Assembly (NCBI RefSeq): GCF_900110835.1
Contig: NZ_FOJG01000002.1
Span: forward strand, 1,144,979-1,208,978
Source of the DNA: Chitinophaga arvensicola
Lineage (GTDB): Bacteria > Bacteroidota > Bacteroidia > Chitinophagales > Chitinophagaceae
Reading direction: 5' to 3'
Length of the DNA stretch: 64,000 bases
The notes under the pieces were generated by a model, which worked only from the letters and a program-made list of their open reading frames with translations, did no database searches and was not told the origin of the DNA. How positions within the stretch are numbered: the first letter of the stretch is position 1; the number at the start of each line of letters is the position of its first letter. Of this stretch, positions 45,016-52,240 are shown piece by piece. The position numbers and the translations under genes were made by a program.

Positions 45016-47469
45016 ATGCTCAGCAACTACTTAAAAATAGCCTGGAGAAATCTGCTCCGCAACAAGGTATACGCCTCCATTAATGTGATTGGTCTTGCGC
45101 TCGGTATCAGCGCCTGCCTCGTAATATATCTCAGTGTACAGTTTGAGCTCACCTATGATAACTTCCACCCCGGCAAAGAAAATATTTACCGGGTGGTATC
45201 CGAACTGGGATCGCCGATACATGGTATCCATAAAACGCCTACAGTACCGGATCCTGCGCCCGAAGTGCTGGCTAAAGGCGTTACCGGCTTTGAAACACTG
45301 GCAGCCATTCATACCATCTATCCGAAGATAAAGATTGTTGGTGATAACGGTGTTACAAGAAAATTTGAGAACGCTGAAAAACCGACAGTCATTATTACCT
45401 ATCCGGAGTACTTTAAAGTATTTGAATATAAATGGCTGGCCGGTCAGCCGGCTACTGCGCTGGAAGAACCTTTTAAGGTAGTGCTCACCGCCAGTACCGC
45501 CGCTAAATATTTCGGTGAGCAACCTGCCGAAAACTATATCGGGAAAATAGTGACCTACAATGATTCTATTCCTGTGAGTGTATCAGGTATTGTGAAAGAT
45601 TTGCCACAGAATACAGATTTCATATTCACCGATTTTATCTCCTTTGCCACTGCGAAGAACAGTCCTTTCAAAGGTGAATTCGGGTTTGATCAATGGGGTA
45701 TGTTTGGCGGTACCCAGGCATTTGTGCGGTTAAGTGCGGGCAGCGATACGGCAAAGATCAACCGGCAGCTGGCACAGCTGGCCAATGAGCGCGTGAAAAT
45801 TGGTGAAGGAGAAAGCAAAACCTTCCGGTTGCAGCCCTTATCTGATTTCCATTTCAACAGCGATTACACCGACAATTACAGCCGCAAAGCGCATCTGCCT
45901 ACCATGTATGGCCTGATGGCTATTGCTGGTTTTATCCTGGTGATTGCTGCGATCAACTTTATCAATCTCTCTACGGCACAATCGACTGCAAGAGCGAAAG
46001 AAGTGGGCATCCGTAAAGTATTAGGCAGCAACAAACGGAGCCTGGTGCTTTATTTCCTTACAGAAACATTTATACTGACCGCCAGTGCCGTACTGCTTTC
46101 CCTGCTTGCTGTAAAGCCGCTGCTGAGCGCCTTCAGCGCCTTTATGCCCAATGGGGTTTCCATGCATTTATTTAGCTGGCCTACTTTGTTGTTCCTGTTG
46201 CTGCTTACACTATTTACCACTTTACTATCGGGCTTATATCCGGCGAAGGTTTTATCTTCCTTTCAACCTGCCAGCAGTCTGAAAGGCGCTACCGGCTTTA
46301 AAGGAAATCAACGGGGCTATCTTCGTATAGGCCTGGTCGTTTTCCAGTTTACCATCTCACTGGTATTTATTATTGGCTCCCTGGTGATCAACAACCAGAT
46401 CCGGTACATGCTGCACAAAGATCTTGGTTTCCGGAAAGATGCCATTCTCACGTTCAACACCAACAGGGCTTATCCTAATAGTCAGCCTGCATTGCTGGCA
46501 GAGAAGATACAGTCGTTCCCGCAGGTAGAAATGGTGAGCTTAAGCCAGGGCCCTCCTTCCGACAACAACCACTGGGGTACTTTCCTGAAATACAGAGGGG
46601 GCGCCGGTGAAATGGCGGCAGACTGCCACCTGGAATTTGGTGATACCAATTATATAAAATTATACCAGCTGAAGTTGCTGGCCGGCAGAAATCTCTATGC
46701 CTCCGATACCATCAAGGAAGTACTGATCAATGAATCCTGCGCAAAGGCCCTGGGTTTCAAAACGCCGCATGAGGCGATCGGTAAATTTGTAGAGCCGGGT
46801 ATGAGCGATGGACCTTACCGGAAAAACATTCCGATTGCAGGCGTGCTGGCCGATTTTCATGCCGTGTCGCTCCGGGACCAGATCAAACCGGTATTCATAC
46901 TGACGTCTAAAGATATCTGTCGCTTTGTGAATGTGAAATTATCGCTACAGGGTCATACCGGTGCGCAGTTACAACAAACCATTGCAGACATTGGCAAAGC
47001 GTATGCAGGCATCTACCCGGATGAAAAATTTGAGTACAATTTCTTTGACGAAACCATCCGCAAGTTTTACGAGCGGGAAAGGCAGATGGAGCAGCTGATG
47101 AATACCGGCATGACCATCGCGATAGTCATTTCCTGTCTTGGTTTATTCGGACTGGCTGCATTCACCGCGCGGCAACGTACCAAAGAAATTGGTATCCGCA
47201 AAGTAATGGGCGCCAGCGTAGGCAACATCACCGCCCTGCTCAGCAAAGATTTTCTCCGGTATGTTTTCATTGCCGCCCTGCTCGCCTCTCCCATTGCCTG
47301 GTACGGCATGCATAAATGGTTGCAGGGATTTGCCTACAGCACGCCGCTTTCCTGGTGGATATTTGTGCTGGCTGGCGGCATCGCCTTACTGATTGCCCTG
47401 CTCACGGTAAGTTTTCAATCCGTGAAAGCGGCGTTGGCCAATCCGGTAGAAAGCCTCAAGGCAGAATAG
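45016..47469 (+). CDS. FtsX/MacB-type ABC transporter permease
   Basis: 817-residue inner-membrane protein of the macrolide-exporter/lipoprotein-release type. It starts LKIAWRNLLRNKVYASINVIGLALGISA (first membrane segment), followed by a large periplasmic MacB-type domain, and two FtsX core domains, the first with NLSTAQSTARAKEVGIRKVLGS and the second with RTKEIGIRKVMGASVGN, each before membrane segments. The fused-repeat length is the usual Bacteroidota form. The in-frame ATG at 44887 adds non-family residues, so ATG 45016 is chosen. No ATPase or regulator gene is adjacent. A perfect terminator hairpin follows. Confidence 0.9.
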   Translation: MLSNYLKIAWRNLLRNKVYASINVIGLALGISACLVIYLSVQFELTYDNFHPGKENIYRVVSELGSPIHGIHKTPTVPDPAPEVLAKGVTGFETLAAIHTIYPKIKIVGDNGVTRKFENAEKPTVIITYPEYFKVFEYKWLAGQPATALEEPFKVVLTASTAAKYFGEQPAENYIGKIVTYNDSIPVSVSGIVKDLPQNTDFIFTDFISFATAKNSPFKGEFGFDQWGMFGGTQAFVRLSAGSDTAKINRQLAQLANERVKIGEGESKTFRLQPLSDFHFNSDYTDNYSRKAHLPTMYGLMAIAGFILVIAAINFINLSTAQSTARAKEVGIRKVLGSNKRSLVLYFLTETFILTASAVLLSLLAVKPLLSAFSAFMPNGVSMHLFSWPTLLFLLLLTLFTTLLSGLYPAKVLSSFQPASSLKGATGFKGNQRGYLRIGLVVFQFTISLVFIIGSLVINNQIRYMLHKDLGFRKDAILTFNTNRAYPNSQPALLAEKIQSFPQVEMVSLSQGPPSDNNHWGTFLKYRGGAGEMAADCHLEFGDTNYIKLYQLKLLAGRNLYASDTIKEVLINESCAKALGFKTPHEAIGKFVEPGMSDGPYRKNIPIAGVLADFHAVSLRDQIKPVFILTSKDICRFVNVKLSLQGHTGAQLQQTIADIGKAYAGIYPDEKFEYNFFDETIRKFYERERQMEQLMNTGMTIAIVISCLGLFGLAAFTARQRTKEIGIRKVMGASVGNITALLSKDFLRYVFIAALLASPIAWYGMHKWLQGFAYSTPLSWWIFVLAGGIALLIALLTVSFQSVKAALANPVESLKAE

Positions 47470-47484
47470 CCGGCATGATAAATT

Positions 47485-47530
47485 GATTATATTAAAAAGG
47501 CGGTCCTTAGACCGCCTTTTTAATATAATC
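47485..47530. terminator. Perfect 21-bp-stem bidirectional terminator
   Basis: Positions 47485-47505 pair perfectly with 47510-47530 around a CTTA loop. The GC core is AAAAAGGCGGTC, and the outer part is A/T-rich, giving a T-run on both strands. It lies 15 bases after the ABC permease stop and separates it from the LpxR-like gene on the same strand. Confidence 0.92.
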
Positions 47531-47596
47531 ATGTGGATAGATTGCTCAACTTCGTTAACTTCATAGACGATCTTTTGCAAAGACGTCGGGCACCAG

Positions 47597-48607
47597 ATGA
47601 AAAAGACGATTTTAGCAGTAATCATTTACTGTGGCTTATTATGCACTAGCTGGAACAGTCTGAGAGCACAGACAGCTTCCAATGAAAATACCCGGTTGTT
47701 CCGGTTTTATGAAGACAACGACTTCATAAACCTGAATGGCAATGGAACGGATCAGGCTTATACCAATGGTACGCGGTTTGATCTGTTTTATACCCGTTCC
47801 CATCCTCCACGCGGCTTCCCGGATCGCTGGATGCCCGGAGCAGGAAAGGAAAGCATCAATACTTATGGGTGGGGATTTATGCAGGTCATGTTTACACCCG
47901 AAGATCTCCGGAGAAGTAAACCGGTACCCGGTGATTTTTCTTATTCCGGTGGATTGTTTATTACGCATACCCTTCATTCTTCCAACCCTCTCCGGAAACT
48001 TAACTTACAAACAGAAATATTCGCCGGGGTAATGGGCCCCTGGGCACTGGCAAAGGAAACACAAAGCTTTGCGCATCACCTGCTGGGTTTTACGAAGCCA
48101 CGGGGCTGGGGAAACCAGTTGGGGAATAAGCTGCTGCTCAATCTTAATCTTACGGGAGAAAAACAATTGCTGGGTATCAAAAAATGGGCGGAAATTATGG
48201 CAGGCGGACAAGTATATGCCGGCACCATGCTAAATGGACTATCTGCTTATTCACTGATCCGCATCGGCAGAATGAGTCCCTATTTCAATGGTTTCATTTC
48301 CCAGTACACGACTTCGAAACAAACCCGACGCCCCTGGCAGCTATATTTCACACTCCGGCCAAATGCGGAATTCATGTTCACCAATGCCTTGGTGAAAGGC
48401 GTTCCCATGCCGGACGATCTGCCAGCCCCCACAAAAGCGGGACAACCCACCTACTCGAACCGTAAAATCCTCGTGGGAGTAGATTATGGGCTGGGCGCCA
48501 CCTACCGGAACCTGGGGTTCTCGTTTTCACAAAGAACATTGACGCCGGTGATCAATGGTTTAAAGCATCATGAAGTGGGGAATCTTTCGTTTTATATCGG
48601 GTGGTGA
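47597..48607 (+). CDS. LpxR-like outer-membrane lipid A deacylase family protein
   Basis: 336-residue outer-membrane protein (signal MKKTILAVIIYCGLLCTSWNSLRAQ). After the signal it has FRFYEDNDFINLNGNGTDQAYTNGTRFDLFYTRS, matching the LpxR/DUF2219 family start, where the Asn-Asp pair and the Asp/Thr-Asn-Gly segment hold the calcium site. Later beta-strand-like repeats and HTLHSSN (possible catalytic His) fit a 12-strand barrel. LpxR removes the 3'-acyloxyacyl chains of lipid A in enteric bacteria; whether this homologue does so is untested. It is convergent with the universal stress gene, 3 bases apart. Confidence 0.85.
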   Translation: MKKTILAVIIYCGLLCTSWNSLRAQTASNENTRLFRFYEDNDFINLNGNGTDQAYTNGTRFDLFYTRSHPPRGFPDRWMPGAGKESINTYGWGFMQVMFTPEDLRRSKPVPGDFSYSGGLFITHTLHSSNPLRKLNLQTEIFAGVMGPWALAKETQSFAHHLLGFTKPRGWGNQLGNKLLLNLNLTGEKQLLGIKKWAEIMAGGQVYAGTMLNGLSAYSLIRIGRMSPYFNGFISQYTTSKQTRRPWQLYFTLRPNAEFMFTNALVKGVPMPDDLPAPTKAGQPTYSNRKILVGVDYGLGATYRNLGFSFSQRTLTPVINGLKHHEVGNLSFYIGW

Positions 48608-48610
48608 TCA

Positions 48611-49441
48611 CTACTTCAAAATAACCACCGGCACTGTTGCCGCCCTGTAAATCGCTTCGGAAATACTCTTATGCGTCAGCGTATACAGGAAACTATGTTT
48701 TCCCGGCAGGGCGATGATCAGCTTTATGTCATTCGTAGCGGCAAAATCGATGATGCTGCTGATCGTATCTTTATCATTGCGGTAAAATACTTCGTGCTGA
48801 AAGTTTTTCAGGTACTCATGCAGATCTGACTCTACTTCCCTGAACTCTTCATCGGGATGCTTGTAATGTTCTTCCGGGTCTACATTAAGCACCAGGAGGC
48901 GGGTATCTGCCCAACGGGGAGACGCTTTCAGCTTATTGAGTTTGTCGAGTTCGTGCATGGCCTGGAAATCGACCGGCACCAATGCTTTACTGACCGGCTG
49001 GTATACATATCCTGCGGGAACTACCATTACTCTCACCGGACTGACTTTCGCAATAGGAATAATGTTGCGGTACACGAGGCCGTCGCTGTCGCCCGGATTG
49101 CTGCCCAGCAGCACCATTTCAGGTGTTTCTTCCGATATAACTTCCATCACGGCCCTCAACAACGGTGCTTCACTAATAGCAATTTCCACTTTGATGGCTG
49201 ATCCGATGGTTTGTGCCAGCAACTGCAATTGCGTCATTGCTTCTTCCCGGTGACTTTGCATGAAGTCCTGGTTCACGGCGCCATACTCGGCGGACATTAC
49301 GATATTGCTGAAGATGTTATCGTAAAATGTTTTCAGCAGGATGATACGTTGGTAATCATAATGTGAAGCCCAGGCGGCCGCGAAGCGGACGGTATTCAGG
49401 GTGGTGGCGTTTAAATCGACCGGTACGAGTAAAGTCTTCAT
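48611..49441 (-). CDS. Universal stress protein, tandem UspA domains
   Basis: 276-residue cytoplasmic protein with two UspA-type domains. Domain 1 starts MKTLLVPVDLNATTLNTVRFAAAWA and contains GSNPGDSDGL; domain 2 starts KALVPVDFQAMHELDKL and ends LPGKHSFLYTLTHKSISEAIYRAATVPVVIL. It starts 2 bases after the MarR regulator stop, so they form an operon and the protein is probably repressed by that regulator. It should be a stress-survival factor with no known reaction. Confidence 0.92.
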   Translation of the reverse strand: MKTLLVPVDLNATTLNTVRFAAAWASHYDYQRIILLKTFYDNIFSNIVMSAEYGAVNQDFMQSHREEAMTQLQLLAQTIGSAIKVEIAISEAPLLRAVMEVISEETPEMVLLGSNPGDSDGLVYRNIIPIAKVSPVRVMVVPAGYVYQPVSKALVPVDFQAMHELDKLNKLKASPRWADTRLLVLNVDPEEHYKHPDEEFREVESDLHEYLKNFQHEVFYRNDKDTISSIIDFAATNDIKLIIALPGKHSFLYTLTHKSISEAIYRAATVPVVILK

Positions 49442-49443
49442 AA

Positions 49444-49893
49444 CTATTTTCTTAAATTATCATTCATTTTCTGCACTATCAGTAAAGCCTGCTGTACTTC
49501 CGCCGTGGTGAGGCCTTCCGTTGCCTTCTCATAAATCTCCACGATCCATGGACCCAATTTCTTTTCCAGGCGTTTACCCTTCACCGTTAAATAAATCAGT
49601 TTACTTCTCCTGTCCTGGGGATCTTCTTTCCGGGTAACCATCTCTCTTTTCACAAGACTATCGATCAGGTAGGTCATGCTGGATTTATCTTTCGCTGTTA
49701 TGTCTGCCAGCTCCTGCTGATTCACGCCGTCTTTCCGGTACAGGTAAGCAAGTATTTCCAGTAATTCGAAAGTAATATCTACTTCCTCCAGGCGGATCTG
49801 CATGTCCAGGTACTGCCGCAGGTACATTCTCATTTCACCTGTGGCCCTGCCCAGTTCACGCGCCAGTTCTGCTATGTTTTTTGTAGTAGTCAT
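49444..49893 (-). CDS. MarR family transcriptional regulator
   Basis: 149-residue winged-helix regulator. The DNA-binding part is LEILAYLYRKDGVNQQELADITAKDKSSMTYLIDSLVKREMV, and the wing is RKEDPQDRRSKLIYLTVKGK; helical ends give the dimer interface. A 26-base perfect palindrome centred on GAATTC lies 19 bases upstream of the start, so it probably autoregulates and controls the universal stress protein in its operon. It is divergent from a membrane-protein/XRE-regulator pair. The inducer is unknown. Confidence 0.92.
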   Translation of the reverse strand: MTTTKNIAELARELGRATGEMRMYLRQYLDMQIRLEEVDITFELLEILAYLYRKDGVNQQELADITAKDKSSMTYLIDSLVKREMVTRKEDPQDRRSKLIYLTVKGKRLEKKLGPWIVEIYEKATEGLTTAEVQQALLIVQKMNDNLRK

Positions 49894-49911
49894 TGACTAT
49901 ACTAAGTTATT

Positions 49912-49937
49912 ATAATAGTTTGAATTCAAACTATTAT
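49912..49937. promoter_or_regulatory. Perfect 26-bp palindrome, probable MarR operator
   Basis: The palindrome has the core GTTTGAATTCAAAC and is perfect over 13 bases on each side, from 49912 to 49937. The MarR start (49893) is 19 bases away, so the site lies over or close to its promoter. MarR proteins bind such palindromes. I infer autorepression of the marR-usp operon. Confidence 0.7.
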
Positions 49938-49959
49938 TTTATCTAAATGAAAAATATAC

Positions 49960-49990
49960 TTGTCTTTATGTAAAGTATACTTTACTTTTG
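49960..49990 (+). promoter_or_regulatory. Promoter with embedded palindromic operator for the membrane protein-XRE operon
   Basis: TTG (49960-49962), 20 bases, then TACTTTTG (49983-49990) is an exact TTG-N20-TAnnTTTG promoter, 20 bases before the ATG at 50010. The perfect 16-base palindrome GTAAAGTATACTTTAC (49970-49985) fills the spacer and enters the -7 box, as expected for a repressor site. The XRE-type regulator encoded by the second gene of the operon is the likely binder. Confidence 0.7.
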
Positions 49991-50009
49991 AGAAAGAAAA
50001 CAAGGTTCT

Positions 50010-50363
50010 ATGTTTACTGCTACAAAATATACTGCACTGGCATTATTACTCACCGGCATCCCTATTTTCTGGCTGCATCATGCGCAGCCCGGATCAGAAC
50101 TGGTATTGATTACAGGGTTGTTCCTGTTCTTTTTTTCCCGGGAGAAGACAGAAGACGAGAGAGCACAGCAGCTACGAGCCCATGCGCTGATGATCAGTTT
50201 TGCCGTGGGTTATATTATTGAGGTGGGCAGCACCTGGCTGCATAGCAAAGGTCTGCTGGACTTCCAGTTGGAAACGCCCCGTGCTTTTATCATCCTGGTG
50301 CTTTGTCTGAGCATTCTTATCTTTTACAGCAGACTGCTCTTCACCGGCAGCTACAGCCGATAA
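50010..50363 (+). CDS. Small hypothetical membrane protein with an XRE partner
   Basis: 117-residue protein with about four hydrophobic segments (TALALLLTGIPIFWL, LVLITGLFLFFFS, MISFAVGYIIEVGSTWL, AFIILVLCLSILIFYS). There is a charged stretch REKTEDERAQQLR after the second segment. It is immediately followed (6 bases) by a small XRE regulator, and a strong promoter with a palindrome lies just upstream. Such membrane-protein/small-XRE pairs recur in bacteria, but their function is not established. I see no motif for activity. Confidence 0.78.
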   Translation: MFTATKYTALALLLTGIPIFWLHHAQPGSELVLITGLFLFFFSREKTEDERAQQLRAHALMISFAVGYIIEVGSTWLHSKGLLDFQLETPRAFIILVLCLSILIFYSRLLFTGSYSR

Positions 50364-50369
50364 TCCGAT

Positions 50370-50573
50370 ATGAAGAATACGATTAAAGTAGAGCGGGCCA
50401 AACAAAATATGACGCAGGCAGACCTTGCGGAAAAAGCGAAAGTTTCCAGGCAAACCATCAATGCTATTGAACTTGGTAAATTTACCCCTTCCACCATCCT
50501 GGCACTGAAGATGGCGCGCATCTTCAACACCACGGTAGAGCAGATCTTTTTCCTGGAAGACGGGGATGAATAA
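50370..50573 (+). CDS. Small XRE-family helix-turn-helix regulator
   Basis: 67-residue DNA-binding protein made almost wholly of one Cro/CI-type domain: KVERAKQNMTQADLAEKAK, VSRQTINAIELGKFTPS and LKMARIFNTTVEQIFFLE. It is of the short type with no sensor domain (YozG-like). It is 6 bases after the membrane-protein gene, so it probably binds the 16-base palindrome in their shared promoter. A hairpin follows the stop directly. Confidence 0.9.
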   Translation: MKNTIKVERAKQNMTQADLAEKAKVSRQTINAIELGKFTPSTILALKMARIFNTTVEQIFFLEDGDE

Positions 50574-50595
50574 GCAGGAGACCAAGGTCTCCTGC
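50574..50595. terminator. Hairpin terminator between convergent genes
   Basis: GCAGGAGACC (50574-50583) pairs perfectly with GGTCTCCTGC (50586-50595), with only AA between, so the real loop is probably CAAG. It begins at the base after the XRE stop codon and lies before the convergent haem-binding gene. T-runs are weak, giving a moderate call. Confidence 0.6.
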
Positions 50596-50600
50596 TCTCC

Positions 50601-51056
50601 TTATTCCTTGTTGCGCAACAGGGCATCCACCCATTTCAATACGGTATCTTTCTCAGCAGGTGTTAATCTTGCTGCAGGATGCAGCCAGGTGTAAGCCGGT
50701 AAAGGCATCTTTCCCTCTTCCAGCTGCGTTCTCAATCGTTTCAATTTATTCACCTGGCGTTTCGCCGAATAGCTGGCGTATTCATCGAAATTCAGTGCTT
50801 CTTTACCCTCGCGTACATGTTGTGCCAGCCACCACCCTGCCGGTTGTATGCTGGCATACCAGGGATAATGGGTATTGTTGCTGTGGCAGTCATAGCAGGC
50901 ATTTCGGAGTATAGCCTGTACGTTCTCCGGCGTCGCAGACACTGTGGCAATACTCCCCGTAACCTGTTGCCGGCTGCTATTTTTCTCCGGCCGGAAAAAC
51001 TGCATGATGATCAACGCTGCGCCAATAAAAAGGCTACCTGTTCTGATCCACCGCAT
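50601..51056 (-). CDS. Haem-binding domain protein (c-type, CxxCH)
   Basis: 151-residue protein with an N-terminal membrane anchor (RTGSLFIGAALIIMQFF). The haem motif CYDCH is followed by HYPWYASIQPAGWW and a helical C terminus with KMPLPAYTWLHPAARLTPAE, matching the Haem_bd family; a methionine in KMPLP may be the axial ligand. It sits at the end of the copper-type efflux gene run, 6 bases after a DUF3347 gene, and could take part in periplasmic redox or electron transfer. Its exact role is unknown. Confidence 0.88.
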   Translation of the reverse strand: MRWIRTGSLFIGAALIIMQFFRPEKNSSRQQVTGSIATVSATPENVQAILRNACYDCHSNNTHYPWYASIQPAGWWLAQHVREGKEALNFDEYASYSAKRQVNKLKRLRTQLEEGKMPLPAYTWLHPAARLTPAEKDTVLKWVDALLRNKE

Positions 51057-51062
51057 GTGCTA

Positions 51063-51653
51063 TTATTGAATGACTTCCTTAACGCTTCCACAGCCGGACA
51101 TTTTAGCACCCATATATGGATTTTTGATGTCCTTTATTTCACTCAGCCAGGAAGCACCTTTGTTTTCATTGTACATGGGGCAATGATCATAGTATAACGT
51201 CTGACCGCCACCAAAGGCTTTCACCAACGCATATACGTCGTCGCTCATCTGTACAAAATGTTCCCGCTGATGATCAATATGGGCAGCACTTTTGCTGATA
51301 TGTGTGGCATGTTCTTTCAGGTCGTCTTCATTTTCTTTGAAGATTTTTTCCTGTGCCGGTGTAAACGACGAATGATCGAGTACTTCCAATGCTGCCGCCA
51401 TAGCCGTTCCCGCATTGGCTACCGCCGACGGTTGCTCATCGGCCAGCCCGTTTTTAATAGCGAGGTAATTGTCTACCACCGCTTTGATGGCGCTCACTTT
51501 CTGCGGAGCGGCGTTACTTGTTTGCGGTGTTGCGGCCGGCTCCGTACTTGCGGCAACGTTAGTGGTTGTTTCAGGTGCTTTTTTTTCCGGTTGGTTGCAG
51601 GCGGTAAAGATAACGGCGGCGATAGCCAGCGCGCCCAGCATCATTGTTTTCAT
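51063..51653 (-). CDS. DUF3347 lipoprotein, copper-locus type, copy 1
   Basis: 196-residue periplasmic lipoprotein (lipobox FTAC). After an Ala/Thr/Pro-rich linker comes the DUF3347 domain (VDNYLAIKNGLADEQPSAVANAG, a helical bundle) and the C-terminal signature YYDHCPMYNENKGASWLSEIKDIKNPYMGAKMSGCGSVKEVIQ. His, Met and Cys residues there (HCPMYN, KMSGCG) look like copper ligands. The same tail occurs in the next gene upstream, a paralogue. DUF3347 domains are often linked to CusB-type adaptors and copper efflux, which fits this location; metal binding is an inference. Confidence 0.87.
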   Translation of the reverse strand: MKTMMLGALAIAAVIFTACNQPEKKAPETTTNVAASTEPAATPQTSNAAPQKVSAIKAVVDNYLAIKNGLADEQPSAVANAGTAMAAALEVLDHSSFTPAQEKIFKENEDDLKEHATHISKSAAHIDHQREHFVQMSDDVYALVKAFGGGQTLYYDHCPMYNENKGASWLSEIKDIKNPYMGAKMSGCGSVKEVIQ

Positions 51654-51671
51654 GGTAATTGTATTTTATTA

Positions 51672-52199
51672 TTATTGAATAGTTTCTTTTACGCTGCCAC
51701 AGGTCAGCATCTGTTCACCGAAATAAGGATTCCTTATTTCATTTTCAGCGCTTAACCAGGAAGCGCCTTTATCGTTCATCGCCATAGGACAGAAAGCAAC
51801 GTACAAGGCGCCACTGTCCATACCCGTCTTCTTAACCAGTGCAATCAGGTCGTTACTCAGCCCGGCGTAAATATTTCTTTGCGCTTCCAGGTCCGCAGAT
51901 GCCGTAATTTTTGCAGCTGCTGCAGCCACGGCATTACTGCCTGCTATTTCCCCAGCGCCGGTGGCGATGGCATTGCCCGCTATTCTTGCTGCGGCCACAT
52001 CACCGTTGATCAGTGCCGCCGTCAGCTTTACGTAGTGCGGATAGATGGCGTTCAGTTTATCATCCTTCAGTCGTACAGCGGCAGCTACGGGCGCAGGAGC
52101 AGCAGTCACACTGTCTTTTACCACTGCTGTTTTTGTCGTATCACCGCTGTTACAGGCAGCCATTAACCCTGCTATCAGTACCGGCATCATGGCCTTCAT
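51672..52199 (-). CDS. DUF3347 lipoprotein, copper-locus type, copy 2
   Basis: 175-residue periplasmic lipoprotein (lipobox LMAAC) and paralogue of the following gene. The DUF3347 domain has VKLTAALINGDVAAARIAGNAIATG, and the tail reads ALYVAFCPMAMNDKGASWLSAENEIRNPYFGEQMLTCGSVKETIQ. The spacing of the Cys and Met residues is conserved between the two copies although the N-terminal halves have diverged. ATG 52199 is preferred to 52211, since it leaves a proper lipoprotein signal. It lies between the HMBD adaptor and copy 1. Confidence 0.86.
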   Translation of the reverse strand: MKAMMPVLIAGLMAACNSGDTTKTAVVKDSVTAAPAPVAAAVRLKDDKLNAIYPHYVKLTAALINGDVAAARIAGNAIATGAGEIAGSNAVAAAAAKITASADLEAQRNIYAGLSNDLIALVKKTGMDSGALYVAFCPMAMNDKGASWLSAENEIRNPYFGEQMLTCGSVKETIQ

Positions 52200-52240
52200 T
52201 AAAATTGTCATAGTATTTATTTTTTAGTGAGATGAAAACC

